From contig JAEZZA010000012.1 in NCBI GenBank assembly GCA_023442525.1, forward strand, positions 62,001-126,000: a DNA stretch of 64,000 nt, written 5' to 3'. Shown in pieces: positions 37,548 to 46,862 of this stretch; the first letter of the stretch is position 1, and each line of letters begins with the position of its first letter. This DNA is from Bacteroidota bacterium. GTDB lineage: Bacteria; Bacteroidota; Bacteroidia; Bacteroidales; UBA10428. Below the pieces are notes generated by a model. It searched no databases. It was given only the letters and a program-made list of their open reading frames with translations, and was not told where the DNA came from. The position numbers and the translations under genes are program-made.

Positions 37548-39296
37548 ATGAAAACAATATTCTACTTGTTCATTCTGCTGGCCACAACATTACAGGTGGA
37601 AGCTCAAAACCGGAAACCAACTACATACTGTAATCCGATCAACCTTGATTACGGTTACACGCCGATACCCGATTTCAGCGAATGGGGAAGACACCGGGCT
37701 ACTGCCGATCCTGTGATTGTAAACTACAAAGGCGACTATTATTTATTCAGTACCAACCAATGGGGTTATTGGTGGAGCAGCGATATGTCGGAGTGGCATT
37801 TTGTACCCCGGCTATTTCTTCAGCCCTGGAATAAAACTTATGACGAATTGTGTGCTCCGGCAGTTGGAATAATCGGTGATACCATGTTGGTGTTCGGATC
37901 TACATACACCAGGGATTTCACAATATGGATGAGTACGAATCCTAAAAGCAACGAATGGAAACCGCTTGTTGAGCGATTTGAGATTGGCGGCTGGGATCCG
38001 GCCTTCTTCACCGACACCGACGGTAGATTATATATGTACAACGGAAGCAGCAACCGGTACCCGCTTTACGGCATTGAACTCAACAGGAGGACGATGGATC
38101 CTGTAGGTACCCGCACCGAGGTCTTATTGCTCGATTCCTGGAGATACGGTTGGCAGCGTTTTGGTGAAACCGTGGATAACACTTTCCTGGATGCCTTTAT
38201 GGAAGGTGCATGGATGACTAAATACAAAGATAAGTACTACTTGCAATATGGAGCACCGGGTACTGAATTAAGCGGCTATGCAGATGGTGTGGCTGTTGGC
38301 AATTCGCCGCTTGGCCCGTTCACCCATCAGTCCGATCCGTTCAGCATGAAATTAGGAGGATTTGCACGAGGAGCAGGGCATGGAAGCACATTCACAGATA
38401 ATTCAGGCAATTACTGGCATGTAAGTACCATGATGATCAGTGTTAAAAATAACTTCGAAAGGCGCCTGGGAATATGGCCCGCCGGATTCGACAAAGATGA
38501 TATGATATGGTGTAGCACCTCATTTGGTGACTATCCGGCATATCTTCCGGGACATGGTAAGCATGGCGAACGACCCGAATGGTACCTGTTAAATTACAAG
38601 AAGCCGGTAAGTGTATCTTCAACTTATGGCGGATTTCACGCTAATAATGCAAATGATGAAGATATCAAAACTTACTGGAGCGCGGCCACAGCTAGTAAAG
38701 GTGAGTGGATACAGTCCGACCTGGGCGAAGTATCACAGGTATTTGCCATTCAGATTAATTATGCCGATCATGACGTTGACAGTGCACAGCTTGGAAAAAT
38801 CAACGGGGGCAATCAATATCACCAGTACAGGGTATTGTATTCAACCGACGGAAAGAAGTGGAATGTGCTGATTGACAAAAGCCGGAATAACACAGATATC
38901 CCTCATGATTACGTAGAGCTTGATAAACCTGTATTTGCCCGCTACCTGAAACTGGAAAACATTCACATGCCGTCCGGAAAGTTCGCCATCAGCGGATTAA
39001 GGGTATTCGGAAGAGGAAATGGATCGAAACCCGACAAAATCAGCGATTTTATGGTGCTGCGAACGGAGAAGGACAAACGAAGCGCCTGGATCAGATGGAG
39101 TCCGGTTTCAAACGCTTATGCATACAATATTTACTATGGTACCCATCCCGATAAACTGTACAATTGCATTATGGTTTACAATGCCAATGAATACTGGTTC
39201 AAAGGGATGGATCTTGCAAAGCCCTATTACTATACCATCGAAGCCATTAATGAAAACGGAGTCTCGGAGAAGTACCCGGTTATAGAGGTTCGATAG
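37548..39296 (+). CDS. GH43 family glycosidase with discoidin and fibronectin III domains
   Basis: 582-residue secreted enzyme. A signal peptide (cleavage near VEAQ) is followed by a five-bladed GH43 catalytic domain (about 25-340). The catalytic residues fit the family: Asp54 in TADPVI (base), Asp150 in GGWDPAFF (pKa modulator), Glu219 in MEGAWM (acid). A discoidin-like F5/8 type C domain follows (about 350-490) and then a fibronectin III domain (about 500-582). Known activities include arabinofuranosidase, xylosidase and galactosidase; the exact one is not readable. It is divergent from GH20 and convergent with the LacZ-type GH2; no terminator lies in the 32-base convergent gap. Confidence 0.88.
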   Translation: MKTIFYLFILLATTLQVEAQNRKPTTYCNPINLDYGYTPIPDFSEWGRHRATADPVIVNYKGDYYLFSTNQWGYWWSSDMSEWHFVPRLFLQPWNKTYDELCAPAVGIIGDTMLVFGSTYTRDFTIWMSTNPKSNEWKPLVERFEIGGWDPAFFTDTDGRLYMYNGSSNRYPLYGIELNRRTMDPVGTRTEVLLLDSWRYGWQRFGETVDNTFLDAFMEGAWMTKYKDKYYLQYGAPGTELSGYADGVAVGNSPLGPFTHQSDPFSMKLGGFARGAGHGSTFTDNSGNYWHVSTMMISVKNNFERRLGIWPAGFDKDDMIWCSTSFGDYPAYLPGHGKHGERPEWYLLNYKKPVSVSSTYGGFHANNANDEDIKTYWSAATASKGEWIQSDLGEVSQVFAIQINYADHDVDSAQLGKINGGNQYHQYRVLYSTDGKKWNVLIDKSRNNTDIPHDYVELDKPVFARYLKLENIHMPSGKFAISGLRVFGRGNGSKPDKISDFMVLRTEKDKRSAWIRWSPVSNAYAYNIYYGTHPDKLYNCIMVYNANEYWFKGMDLAKPYYYTIEAINENGVSEKYPVIEVR

Positions 39297-39328
39297 TTTG
39301 CTACACGTCTGCCGCCTTTGACGTAACG

Positions 39329-42300
39329 CTAAAGTGGTCTGATAATGTACCCAAATTCATACTCTGTACCCGTAAGCTGATATTCTTTATGTACACGGGG
39401 TGACCAGCTGTCATCGCCTCCCAAACCCATTTGCTGATAATCGATATGCACCCAGGTATTCTGTCCACGCTGAAGTATATGTGATGTTTTGCTTTCATTT
39501 AAAGCCTTCTGCGAATAATCCTGCACATTGAAATTCAGCAATCCAAGGCAGTCTATTGTAACTTCCCTGATCAGACCATTTATCTTAAACCACTCCACAT
39601 CAGATTTATTACCGTTTTCCTGCGGCATTACATGACTGAAATGCTGATCGGAGACTTTACCATCATATAAACCGGTAAATGCAGATTCTTTCCTGTCGAT
39701 ATAACTTTCGAAGGGCCCTCTGCCAAACCATTCCACACGATTAAAATCGGCCGGCATGGCAAACTCAACTCCTACACGGGCCAGGGGAGGGAATTTATCA
39801 ATAAGTTTTACTTTATGATTAACTAATATTTCACCGTCAAAATTAAATGTATATTGTGTATTGAATTCCATTCTGCCACCTGAAAATACCAATTCGGTTT
39901 CAGCATTCACAACAGCGTGATTTTCGTGATGAGATACACTGAGGTTCTTAACATTTATTTTGTACTGATCCAATCCGGATTTTCTCCAACGCGCTGCAAA
40001 GCTGAAACCGCCGCCGCCTTCATCGTTATCTGTTGGTACGCGCCAGAAACAGGGGACAATGGGATGAGAGAGTACCGGACTTCCAAGATACTCAAAACTA
40101 CTGAGCATACCCGATTCTTTAGCAATACCGGCACGGAAGACATCCGACTTAAATATCAGGTATTCAGGTCCGTCTTCAATCAGTACCTTATTATTTGTTT
40201 TTGATAAGGTCGCTTCAGCAGAACTTTTTTTCAGGCTGATTTGTTCTGCAGCAATTTCAAAGCCCGATGGAGCCCATGGCAGAGATTTTTTCAAGCGGAA
40301 TGAGACATTAAGATGATAAAATGCTTTTTCTCCGAAATCGGGTTGATAAGGTATGGAAATAACAGCTGAATCCTGCGGCTTCACATTGAGCTGATCAACA
40401 ATTCCCGTTTGGAACGGTTTGCCGTTTCGGGCTACTTCCCAGTGAAGTCTTACATCGCTGAGGTCGCGAAAGAAATTAAGATTGTAAATTCTGAACGTTC
40501 CCTGGCTAAGATCTTCGGGTTTGAGGACAATATTCTGCATTACTTTTTTTGCTTCTCTGATCTCAGGCTGAGGTATCCTGTCGGGGTTTATCAGTCCGTC
40601 GTTCGCGTTAGCCCCGTCGATATGGTTCACAATATTCCAGTATTCCAATCCGCTATCATCTTTCGACCTAAGACCCTGATCGACCCAGTCCCAGGTAAAG
40701 CCTCCCTGCAGCCTTGGATATTTATAAAACAGATCCCAGTACTTCCTGAAATTGCCCAGCCCGTTCCCCATTGAGTGTGCATATTCGCATATAATAACCG
40801 GACGGGATGGATCTTCATTCATTAGCCGGGTAATATCATCCAGTGTTGGATACATGGTAGAGATGATATCGTATCGCGATAAAACGTTGGCATACGAAGG
40901 AATTTTACTTTCGTAGTGAATAGGTCTTGTAGGATCAATGGTTTTCATGGCATTATACATGGCGTCGAAATTGGAACCCCAGCCGGTTTCATTTCCCATT
41001 GACCAGAAGATGACAGAGGGATGATTCTTATCCCGTTCAGTCATTGCAACACCACGACTTACCCATGCATCCTTCCATGCGGGATCTTCACTCAGATATA
41101 TTTTCCGAACCGCCCATAATTCATGACTTTCAATATTGGCTTCATCCATAACGTAAAGTCCAAATTCATCGCATAAGTCGTACCATTCCGGAACATCGGG
41201 ATAATGGCAGGTACGTACAGCATTAAAGTTGTGCTGTTTCATTAAAACAATATCGGTAATCATCGATTCACGGCTTATCACCCTCCCTTGGTAAGGATCG
41301 AATTCATGGCGGTTAGTGCCTTTGATCTCAACAGTCCTGCCATTTACCAATAGTTGGGAGTTCTTAATTTCCACTTCCCTGAAGCCAATTTTTTTTGAAA
41401 TCACCTCTTCTGTATTTCCGCTTTTGTCGGAAAGGATCATAGTCAACATGTACAATTCGGGAGTTTCGGCGGTCCATTTGGCCGGATTTTCCACTTTTTG
41501 AACCAGGTTAAGAACACGTTCCCTTCCGGCATTAATTGAAGGACAATTGATTGTTTTAGTGAAAACTTCTTTACCTGACTTATCTGTCAGGATAACTTTT
41601 ACGTTTTTCGACTGAGAAACCGATGAGGAGTAATTCCTGATTTTAAGACGCAGTGAGAGGTTCGAATTTATCCACGATTCATCCAGGTCGGTTATTACAT
41701 GAAAGTCTCTGATATGTACTGCCGGAGTTGAAAATAAATACACATCGCGATATATTCCGCTCATTCTCCAGAAATCCTGATCTTCGAGATAACTTCCGTC
41801 GCTCCATGTGATTACCTGTACGGCAAGCGTATTCAGGCCCGGTTTGATATATGAAGTAATATTAAATTCTACAGGTAAACGCGAATCTTCGCAGTAGCCC
41901 ATGTTTTTGCCGTTTACCCAGATGATACCCGCTGATTCGATACCTCCGAAGTGCAGGAATACAGGGTTCTTCGACCAGTTTTCGGGAATTGTAAATGTTG
42001 TCCTGTATAAACCTGTCGGATTATAATCGTGTGGTACCGAGGGTGGATCGGCTTTAAAGGGATGCATGATATTAGTGAAAACCGGAGGATCGTATTTACC
42101 CTGTACCTGCCAGTTGCCGGGGACGGTAATATTGTCCCACGAATTATCATTATAAACGGTTCCGGAAAACCCGGCCGGGACTTCTCCGGGATTCTTTACC
42201 CATTTGAACTTCCATATACCATTAAGTGAATGGTAATAGGGAGAATTTTCCATTTTGAGAGTGGACGCCGATTCCACATCTTTATAATGAAAAAAGCTTG

Positions 42301-42421
42301 CTCTGGCAGGTTCATTATTAACGTGGAACACTGCAGGGTTTTCCCAGTTATTCTGACTCCTGAGCTGAATCTGTACTGACAGCAGGAATATAAATACCAA
42401 CAAATACTTTACCAATCTCAT
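39329..42421 (-). CDS. lacZ: LacZ-type GH2 beta-galactosidase, secreted
   Basis: 1030-residue periplasmic enzyme with the complete LacZ architecture: signal peptide (cleavage near LRSQ), sugar-binding jelly roll (HSLNGIWKFKW), Ig-like domain, TIM barrel (GTNRHEFDPYQGR, AVRTCHYPD), Ig domain, and the beta-sandwich Bgal_small domain near the end (FNTQYTF, WFGRGPFESYIDR). Catalytic acid/base is Glu478 in SMGNETG and nucleophile Glu546 in ICEYAHSMGN. It hydrolyses terminal beta-galactosides. It starts 95 bases downstream of the HTH-H1 gene but is separated from it by an intrinsic terminator, so it has its own promoter. Confidence 0.92.
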   Translation of the reverse strand: MRLVKYLLVFIFLLSVQIQLRSQNNWENPAVFHVNNEPARASFFHYKDVESASTLKMENSPYYHSLNGIWKFKWVKNPGEVPAGFSGTVYNDNSWDNITVPGNWQVQGKYDPPVFTNIMHPFKADPPSVPHDYNPTGLYRTTFTIPENWSKNPVFLHFGGIESAGIIWVNGKNMGYCEDSRLPVEFNITSYIKPGLNTLAVQVITWSDGSYLEDQDFWRMSGIYRDVYLFSTPAVHIRDFHVITDLDESWINSNLSLRLKIRNYSSSVSQSKNVKVILTDKSGKEVFTKTINCPSINAGRERVLNLVQKVENPAKWTAETPELYMLTMILSDKSGNTEEVISKKIGFREVEIKNSQLLVNGRTVEIKGTNRHEFDPYQGRVISRESMITDIVLMKQHNFNAVRTCHYPDVPEWYDLCDEFGLYVMDEANIESHELWAVRKIYLSEDPAWKDAWVSRGVAMTERDKNHPSVIFWSMGNETGWGSNFDAMYNAMKTIDPTRPIHYESKIPSYANVLSRYDIISTMYPTLDDITRLMNEDPSRPVIICEYAHSMGNGLGNFRKYWDLFYKYPRLQGGFTWDWVDQGLRSKDDSGLEYWNIVNHIDGANANDGLINPDRIPQPEIREAKKVMQNIVLKPEDLSQGTFRIYNLNFFRDLSDVRLHWEVARNGKPFQTGIVDQLNVKPQDSAVISIPYQPDFGEKAFYHLNVSFRLKKSLPWAPSGFEIAAEQISLKKSSAEATLSKTNNKVLIEDGPEYLIFKSDVFRAGIAKESGMLSSFEYLGSPVLSHPIVPCFWRVPTDNDEGGGGFSFAARWRKSGLDQYKINVKNLSVSHHENHAVVNAETELVFSGGRMEFNTQYTFNFDGEILVNHKVKLIDKFPPLARVGVEFAMPADFNRVEWFGRGPFESYIDRKESAFTGLYDGKVSDQHFSHVMPQENGNKSDVEWFKINGLIREVTIDCLGLLNFNVQDYSQKALNESKTSHILQRGQNTWVHIDYQQMGLGGDDSWSPRVHKEYQLTGTEYEFGYIIRPL

Positions 42422-42453
42422 TAATTACTAATTAGGAGGGTTGATATAATAAA

Positions 42454-42479
42454 AACGGCACGTGTAAAAACGTGCCGTT
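42454..42479 (-). terminator. intrinsic terminator of the HTH-H1 gene
   Basis: AACGGCACGT and ACGTGCCGTT form a perfect 10-base stem around a six-base loop. Read on the minus strand the stem is followed by TTTTTATTATAT, a classic U tract. It closes the HTH-H1 transcript before LacZ begins. Confidence 0.82.
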
Positions 42480-42516
42480 AAATTATAAAATATAAAACAG
42501 ATATCTATTCCCTTTT

Positions 42517-43434
42517 TCAGCTTTCGGTCGGCTCATTGTTGGCCGGGGTAAAGGGAGGTTCAGGAGCTTTTTCATTCGGTGGAGCCGGCGCGGTTTCCGG
42601 AACCGGTACTGGTGCAGGTTTAACCTGTTTTTTTGCTTTAACTGCTTTTGGCTTTGTTGCTTTTGGTTTAGCTACCTGTTTTGCTTTCTTAGCGGCTTTG
42701 GTGACGGCCTTTTTAGCTTTAGCTGGATTTTCGGCTTTTGCCATAGCAGTTTTCTCTGCTTTTGCAACTGCTGGTTTCTCGGCCTTTGGAGTTACCTGTT
42801 TTGTTGATTTGGCAGTAGCAGCCTTTTTAGCAGGTCTTCCTGGTTTTGCAGCCGGTTTAGCTTTAGCCTTACCTGCCTTGGCTTTAGAAGCTTTGGTAGT
42901 TTTTGCAGCTTTTGCTTTTGCAGGCTTAGTTGCCTTTTTTCCTCTGGTAGCAGGTTTGGTAAATGCACTTATCAAATCCTTTTTGGAATAATACAATTTA
43001 TTACCCCTGCGTGCAGCCGGTTTTAATTTTCTTGATCTAATCTTATAATAGATTGTAGTTGCAGAAACCTTAAGCAATTTCTCGGCTTCCTTAATTGTTA
43101 TGTAGTCTGCCGGGATTTGTTGATTTCTGGTCTTCATCCAGTTTTCAAGAGCACTCTTTGAAAAGAATAATCTTCTGCCGCGTTTCTCAAAAGGTATCTT
43201 CTTATTTTTTACATAAGAATATAAATTGATAACCGACATCTTTAACAACTTCCCTGCTTCTTTAATACTTAATAAACCAGCAGGTGTTTCCTGACGTTTA
43301 TTGGTTCGTTTCGTAGCGGAAGTCTTTTCCTCTTTCCTTTCAGCTTTTTTCGAAAGAATTCTTTCGATTTTATCAATACGCACAATAAGTTCAGAAATGG
43401 CTTCAGGTAATGTGTTAAATGTTATTTTTTTCAT
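42517..43434 (-). CDS. double excisionase-type HTH protein with histone-H1-like tail
   Basis: 305-residue DNA-binding protein. Residues 8-30 (TLPEAISELIVRIDKIERIL) are the helix that precedes the helix_17 excisionase-like domain in many small Bacteroidetes proteins. Two such domains follow: 54-101 (LLSIKEAGKLLKMSV ... RRLFFSKSALENWM) and 111-158 (YITIKEAEKLLKVSA ... NKLYYSKKDLISAF). Residues 159-265 are rich in Lys, Ala, Thr and Pro, with repeated AKA/KPA/KKA units like the C-terminal tail of histone H1 and bacterial H1-like proteins, and the last 40 residues are Pro/Glu-rich. It has its own promoter and terminator and no mobile element nearby, so a nucleoid or regulatory role is more likely than excision. 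Confidence 0.82.
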   Translation of the reverse strand: MKKITFNTLPEAISELIVRIDKIERILSKKAERKEEKTSATKRTNKRQETPAGLLSIKEAGKLLKMSVINLYSYVKNKKIPFEKRGRRLFFSKSALENWMKTRNQQIPADYITIKEAEKLLKVSATTIYYKIRSRKLKPAARRGNKLYYSKKDLISAFTKPATRGKKATKPAKAKAAKTTKASKAKAGKAKAKPAAKPGRPAKKAATAKSTKQVTPKAEKPAVAKAEKTAMAKAENPAKAKKAVTKAAKKAKQVAKPKATKPKAVKAKKQVKPAPVPVPETAPAPPNEKAPEPPFTPANNEPTES

Positions 43435-43454
43435 ATTTGATTATTAAGTTCTTG

Positions 43455-43462
43455 CGAAGGTA
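43455..43462 (-). promoter_or_regulatory. likely -7 element for the HTH-H1 gene
   Basis: TACCTTCG on the minus strand fits the TAnnTTYG consensus and lies about 21 bases before the ATG at 43434. The -33 region reads TTTATG about 19 bases upstream, a weak match. Confidence 0.45.
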
Positions 43463-43634
43463 AAGATTTTTTTAATTCATAAATTAATTTTATTAACAAT
43501 TGTCTAAATTAAAAGTGAATAATTAGATTCTTTGAGATTAGAAAATTTTTAAATTCCGGATTCAACTCTAAAAATTCATTGCCGGATAGGCTGGTACATG
43601 GGGTTTAGTATTCTTCAATTAACTTATTTGAAGG

Positions 43635-43856
43635 TTAAAAGATTTTTCTAATAACCCAGATTATCCCCGTAAGCAATAAGCTTACAAGGATCGTTGTGGT
43701 AATCGGAAAATACAATGCATAATTTTCTTTTTCGATGCGGATATCGCCCGGCAATCTGCCCAACCATGATAATCTGTTACCCGTGAAATACATGATCAGT
43801 CCTGCTATTGTAAGTACAATGCCTGCAACAATTAGTATTTTACCAATAGTATACAT
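43635..43856 (-). CDS. DUF2905 small membrane protein
   Basis: 73-residue integral membrane protein with two helices (about 5-26 and 49-70) separated by the family signature LSWLGRLPGDIRIEKENYALYFP. DUF2905 proteins are widespread and of unknown function. A TATATTTG element at 43874-43867 on the same strand fits the -7 consensus but lies so close to the ATG that transcription would be nearly leaderless. Confidence 0.9.
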   Translation of the reverse strand: MYTIGKILIVAGIVLTIAGLIMYFTGNRLSWLGRLPGDIRIEKENYALYFPITTTILVSLLLTGIIWVIRKIF

Positions 43857-44143
43857 ATAGGTGATTCAAATATAATAAACACTAAAGTAATTCCAGAGTT
43901 GTGAAGTCAGTTCATATACTTTAATTATCAGGCAGTAACCAGTCAGAAATTATTTTATCGGAAAATTTTTAATTCAAGTGATGATATTTTAAAAATTCCG
44001 GGCTTTAAATATAGAAAGCGAAGGAAGTGATGAATTTGCAAAACTTGTTTTGCAAGATCAATATGATAATGTATTATACCCGGCGATGGAAGTGCTTGCT
44101 ATATAAAAAACCTCAATACTGAATTTCATTAAAACTAACTCTT
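43857..44143. promoter_or_regulatory. AT-rich gap with a perfect palindrome (44036-44055)
   Basis: 287-base divergent gap between DUF2905 and the PKD lipoprotein. TTGCAAAAC (44036-44044) and GTTTTGCAA (44047-44055) form a perfect 9-base inverted repeat with a two-base centre, about 90 bases before the PKD gene. It shares the TTGCAAA half site with the palindrome at the GH2 start (20260), so a common regulator is possible. A -7-like TATATTTG for DUF2905 lies at 43867-43874. Otherwise I see nothing structured. Confidence 0.4.
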
Positions 44144-45085
44144 ATGAAAAAACAATCCGTTTTCTTTATTGCAGCAACCCTGATGGCTGTTCTATTAATT
44201 TCCTGTGAAAAAGATGATCCGCCAACAGCTTCATTCACGGCAGCAATTAATGGTTACGAAGTTACTTTTACATCTAAAGTAACAAAAGCTACTACTTATT
44301 CCTGGGATTTCGGCGACGGAGGTACAAGCACGGAAGCTAATCCGGTTCACACTTACGATGAGTCGGGTACGTTTACTGTGAAACTCACTGTAAAGGGCGA
44401 CGGAGGCCAGGCTGTTGCAACTGAAGAAGTTGAAGTTCTTGCCTCATTTGAAGAATTGTTAACGGGTGGACCCTCAGCTCCGAACGGGAAGACGTGGGTA
44501 CTTTGTCGCGGCTACGAAGCCGGTGTAGACGGCGGAGGAGTGATTAATAACGACATGTGGGTTATGCTGGGTAGCGAGGAGAATGCTCTTGATGTTATTG
44601 GTATGGGCCAGGAATATGACAATGAATTTACCTTTTATTATGACGGTACCTATGAAATAAATCTTGTGAATGATACCGCAATAGCAGCCACCTTATTCGG
44701 AATTTTCGGCGGTGAGGTAACTTTGTATACTATGGAAGATAATGCTCTTGGTCTGAATCTTTCATCATATACAGTACCCGAAAATGCAACATGGACTCTG
44801 CATGAAGAGCCTCTGGTAATTGACGTTATCACAAATCCTTTGGGAACTGATGTACCTGCCCCTCATGGCGACGTTACAATTACCGGAAAGAAATGGATAT
44901 CGTTAAGCGAAGGCGCTTATTTTGGAATTCTGGACTTTCCTTCAACACGTAAATTTGTAATCAAGGAAATAACGGAAGACAAGATGAAGGTAGCACTGTT
45001 TGTATGTGCATATTGGAGTGATCCGACGGGATCAGGCAGTATACCTACCTATTTCTATCATCTGACTTTTGTTCCTAAAGAATAG
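44144..45085 (+). CDS. PKD-domain lipoprotein, function unknown
   Basis: 313-residue lipoprotein: hydrophobic signal ending LLISCEKDD (Cys21), then one PKD domain (about 25-100; TYSWDFGDGG, NPVHTYDESGTFTVKLTV) and a beta-rich C-terminal region (about 110-313) starting NGKTWVLCRG with GVINNDMWVML. Comparable PKD plus C-terminal lipoproteins sit in glycan loci as surface glycan-binding proteins, but no SusC/D gene is adjacent here, so a binding role is only an inference. It ends in a strong terminator hairpin before the CocE-like gene. Confidence 0.8.
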   Translation: MKKQSVFFIAATLMAVLLISCEKDDPPTASFTAAINGYEVTFTSKVTKATTYSWDFGDGGTSTEANPVHTYDESGTFTVKLTVKGDGGQAVATEEVEVLASFEELLTGGPSAPNGKTWVLCRGYEAGVDGGGVINNDMWVMLGSEENALDVIGMGQEYDNEFTFYYDGTYEINLVNDTAIAATLFGIFGGEVTLYTMEDNALGLNLSSYTVPENATWTLHEEPLVIDVITNPLGTDVPAPHGDVTITGKKWISLSEGAYFGILDFPSTRKFVIKEITEDKMKVALFVCAYWSDPTGSGSIPTYFYHLTFVPKE

Positions 45086-45106
45086 TCAATATTTAGTCAG
45101 TGTTAT

Positions 45107-45150
45107 AAAAGCCATGATGCACACTATGTGTGTGTATCGGGCTTTTTTTT
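45107..45150 (+). terminator. rho-independent terminator after the PKD lipoprotein
   Basis: AAAAGCCatGATgCACAC pairs with GTGTGTGTATCgGGCTTTT (few mismatches) and the stem ends in eight T residues. It lies 21 bases after the PKD stop and only 20 bases before the CocE-like start, so it may also attenuate that gene. Confidence 0.8.
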
Positions 45151-45170
45151 GGAATCCCCATACCTGAAAT

Positions 45171-46826
45171 ATGAAAAGCATATTATATGTAGCGATCATT
45201 ACATTGATCTGGATGATGCCGGGAATTACCGGTATATCGGTTAATGCACAGGAATTTAACTGTCCTGGAATTATGGAATTAAATGTTCGTATGAACGACG
45301 GTGTGAACCTGAGCACTACGGTTTTTTTACCGGGAGGAAAGAAAAAATGTTCTGCTGTGCTGGTTCGCACTCCTTATGATAAAAATGCAGAGGCATGGAT
45401 GGGTAAAGCTTTCAAAATGTTCGGAATTGCAGTGATTCTACAGGACGTCAGAGGAAGGAATAAATCAGAAGGAGAGTTTTACCCGTTCATAAATGAACGC
45501 GAAGATGGTCTTGCCACATTAAGGTGGATAAGGCAGCAACCATGGTCTGACGGCGTGGTCGCCGGATGGGGCGCCAGTTATGTCGGTTTTACTCAATGGG
45601 CAATATCCGACTCGCTCGACTTTCTGACGTTGCTCGTGACCGGAGCCAGCCTTTTTGATTTTGTTTATCCTGACGGCCTCTTCTCACTTCAGTCAGCTTT
45701 TACCTGGGGTATTCAAAATGCAGGAAACAGAACGACAGAGGTACCACAACAAAAACTTCTCGCAGCAATGAAGATGCTTCCCTTATCTGCGGCAGATGAT
45801 TCCGTTTCTGGTGATATCAATTTTATTAACGATTGGATCCGGCACGAAGAATATGACTCATATTGGCAGAATTTGAATTTCAGAGGGATTACAAAAGCCC
45901 CCCTGATATCGATGGCCGGATGGTACGACATATTCCTTAAGGCTCAGATCGAAGATTTTCAAGCCTTACAGGCCGGTTTCCCTGATCAGGATCAAAGGCT
46001 TGTAATTGGCCCCTGGTGCCATGGTTCACCTGCTGAACCAAATGACTACGGCGGATTAAAGAAGACCGGCAAGCCTGCCAAGATTTTCCATTATGTAAAA
46101 AATCACCTGAAAGGTAAGAAGAACAAGCTCACATCGCCTCTGAAAGATACCCGGTACAACCTGTTTATCATGGAAAGAAACGAATATGTCGGTTCGGATG
46201 TCTGGCCACCAAAGGAGACCAAAATGGTTCCATATTATATTGGACCTTCAGGTTATCTCAACCCGCAGCCTCCGTCAGAAGGAGGAAGACTTTCATATAT
46301 TTATTCACCGGCCGATCCATATCCCAGTTTTGGAGGCACAGCTCTTGGATCAGCGATTGGCGCGGCAAGACAAAATGAAAACATTTCACGGAAAGACCAA
46401 CTGGTTTTTGAAACCAAAATAACCGGAGATCCACTGATATTGCTGGGCCCTGTAGATGCCACCTTATGGGTGTCGAGCGATGTTGCGAAAACCGATTTTA
46501 TGATTGAACTACAGGATGTATTTCCCGATGGAAAGATCATAAATATACAGGAAGGAGGAGCAACAGTGAAAACAACAGGCACAAAACCGGGGAAAACTTT
46601 GATTTCGGTTTGGGCAACAGGTTATCAGCTTAATCCCGGCCATACTCTGAGAGTAGTCATATCCTCGAGCTGGTTTCCCCGGTTTAACAGGAATCTTAAC
46701 ACGGATCAGCCTTCATTTTCTGCCACAGATATGTCAGACGCCCGGCAACAGGTTTTCTATGGCCCGGATACGCCTTCAGCTATAAACTTGCCTGTATATA
46801 CTATTCCAGGGAAAAAACGCCAGTAG
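45171..46826 (+). CDS. CocE/NonD family acyl hydrolase (Xaa-Pro dipeptidyl-peptidase S15 type)
   Basis: 551-residue exported serine hydrolase (signal peptide cleaving near NAQ). It has an S15 alpha/beta-hydrolase domain (about 45-300) and a C-terminal jelly-roll PepX_C domain (about 330-545; GPVDATLWVSSDVAKTDFM). The catalytic triad is visible: Ser136 in GWGASYVG, Asp253 in GWYDIF and His284 in GPWCHG. Relatives are cocaine esterase, alpha-amino acid ester hydrolases acting on beta-lactam side chains, glutaryl acylases and X-Pro peptidases. The penicillin-acylase-family gene starts 36 bases downstream, which suggests a shared acyl-amide or acyl-ester substrate. Confidence 0.9.
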   Translation: MKSILYVAIITLIWMMPGITGISVNAQEFNCPGIMELNVRMNDGVNLSTTVFLPGGKKKCSAVLVRTPYDKNAEAWMGKAFKMFGIAVILQDVRGRNKSEGEFYPFINEREDGLATLRWIRQQPWSDGVVAGWGASYVGFTQWAISDSLDFLTLLVTGASLFDFVYPDGLFSLQSAFTWGIQNAGNRTTEVPQQKLLAAMKMLPLSAADDSVSGDINFINDWIRHEEYDSYWQNLNFRGITKAPLISMAGWYDIFLKAQIEDFQALQAGFPDQDQRLVIGPWCHGSPAEPNDYGGLKKTGKPAKIFHYVKNHLKGKKNKLTSPLKDTRYNLFIMERNEYVGSDVWPPKETKMVPYYIGPSGYLNPQPPSEGGRLSYIYSPADPYPSFGGTALGSAIGAARQNENISRKDQLVFETKITGDPLILLGPVDATLWVSSDVAKTDFMIELQDVFPDGKIINIQEGGATVKTTGTKPGKTLISVWATGYQLNPGHTLRVVISSSWFPRFNRNLNTDQPSFSATDMSDARQQVFYGPDTPSAINLPVYTIPGKKRQ

Positions 46827-46862
46827 GATCAGAATTATTTATCATCACTTGAAGTTATACTT

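Noticed and set aside
42570..42960. Repetitive DNA considered as a tandem repeat or CRISPR
   Set aside because: It encodes the Lys/Ala/Pro tail, the units are irregular and there are no spacers.
42536..42991. Alanine-rich open frame opposite the HTH-H1 tail
   Set aside because: Mirror of the Lys/Ala repeats on the other strand; composition artefact.
44030..44122. 30-codon open frame starting ATGAATTTGCAA after a purine-rich stretch
   Set aside because: It contains the palindrome at 44036, shows no family similarity, and is too short to support.
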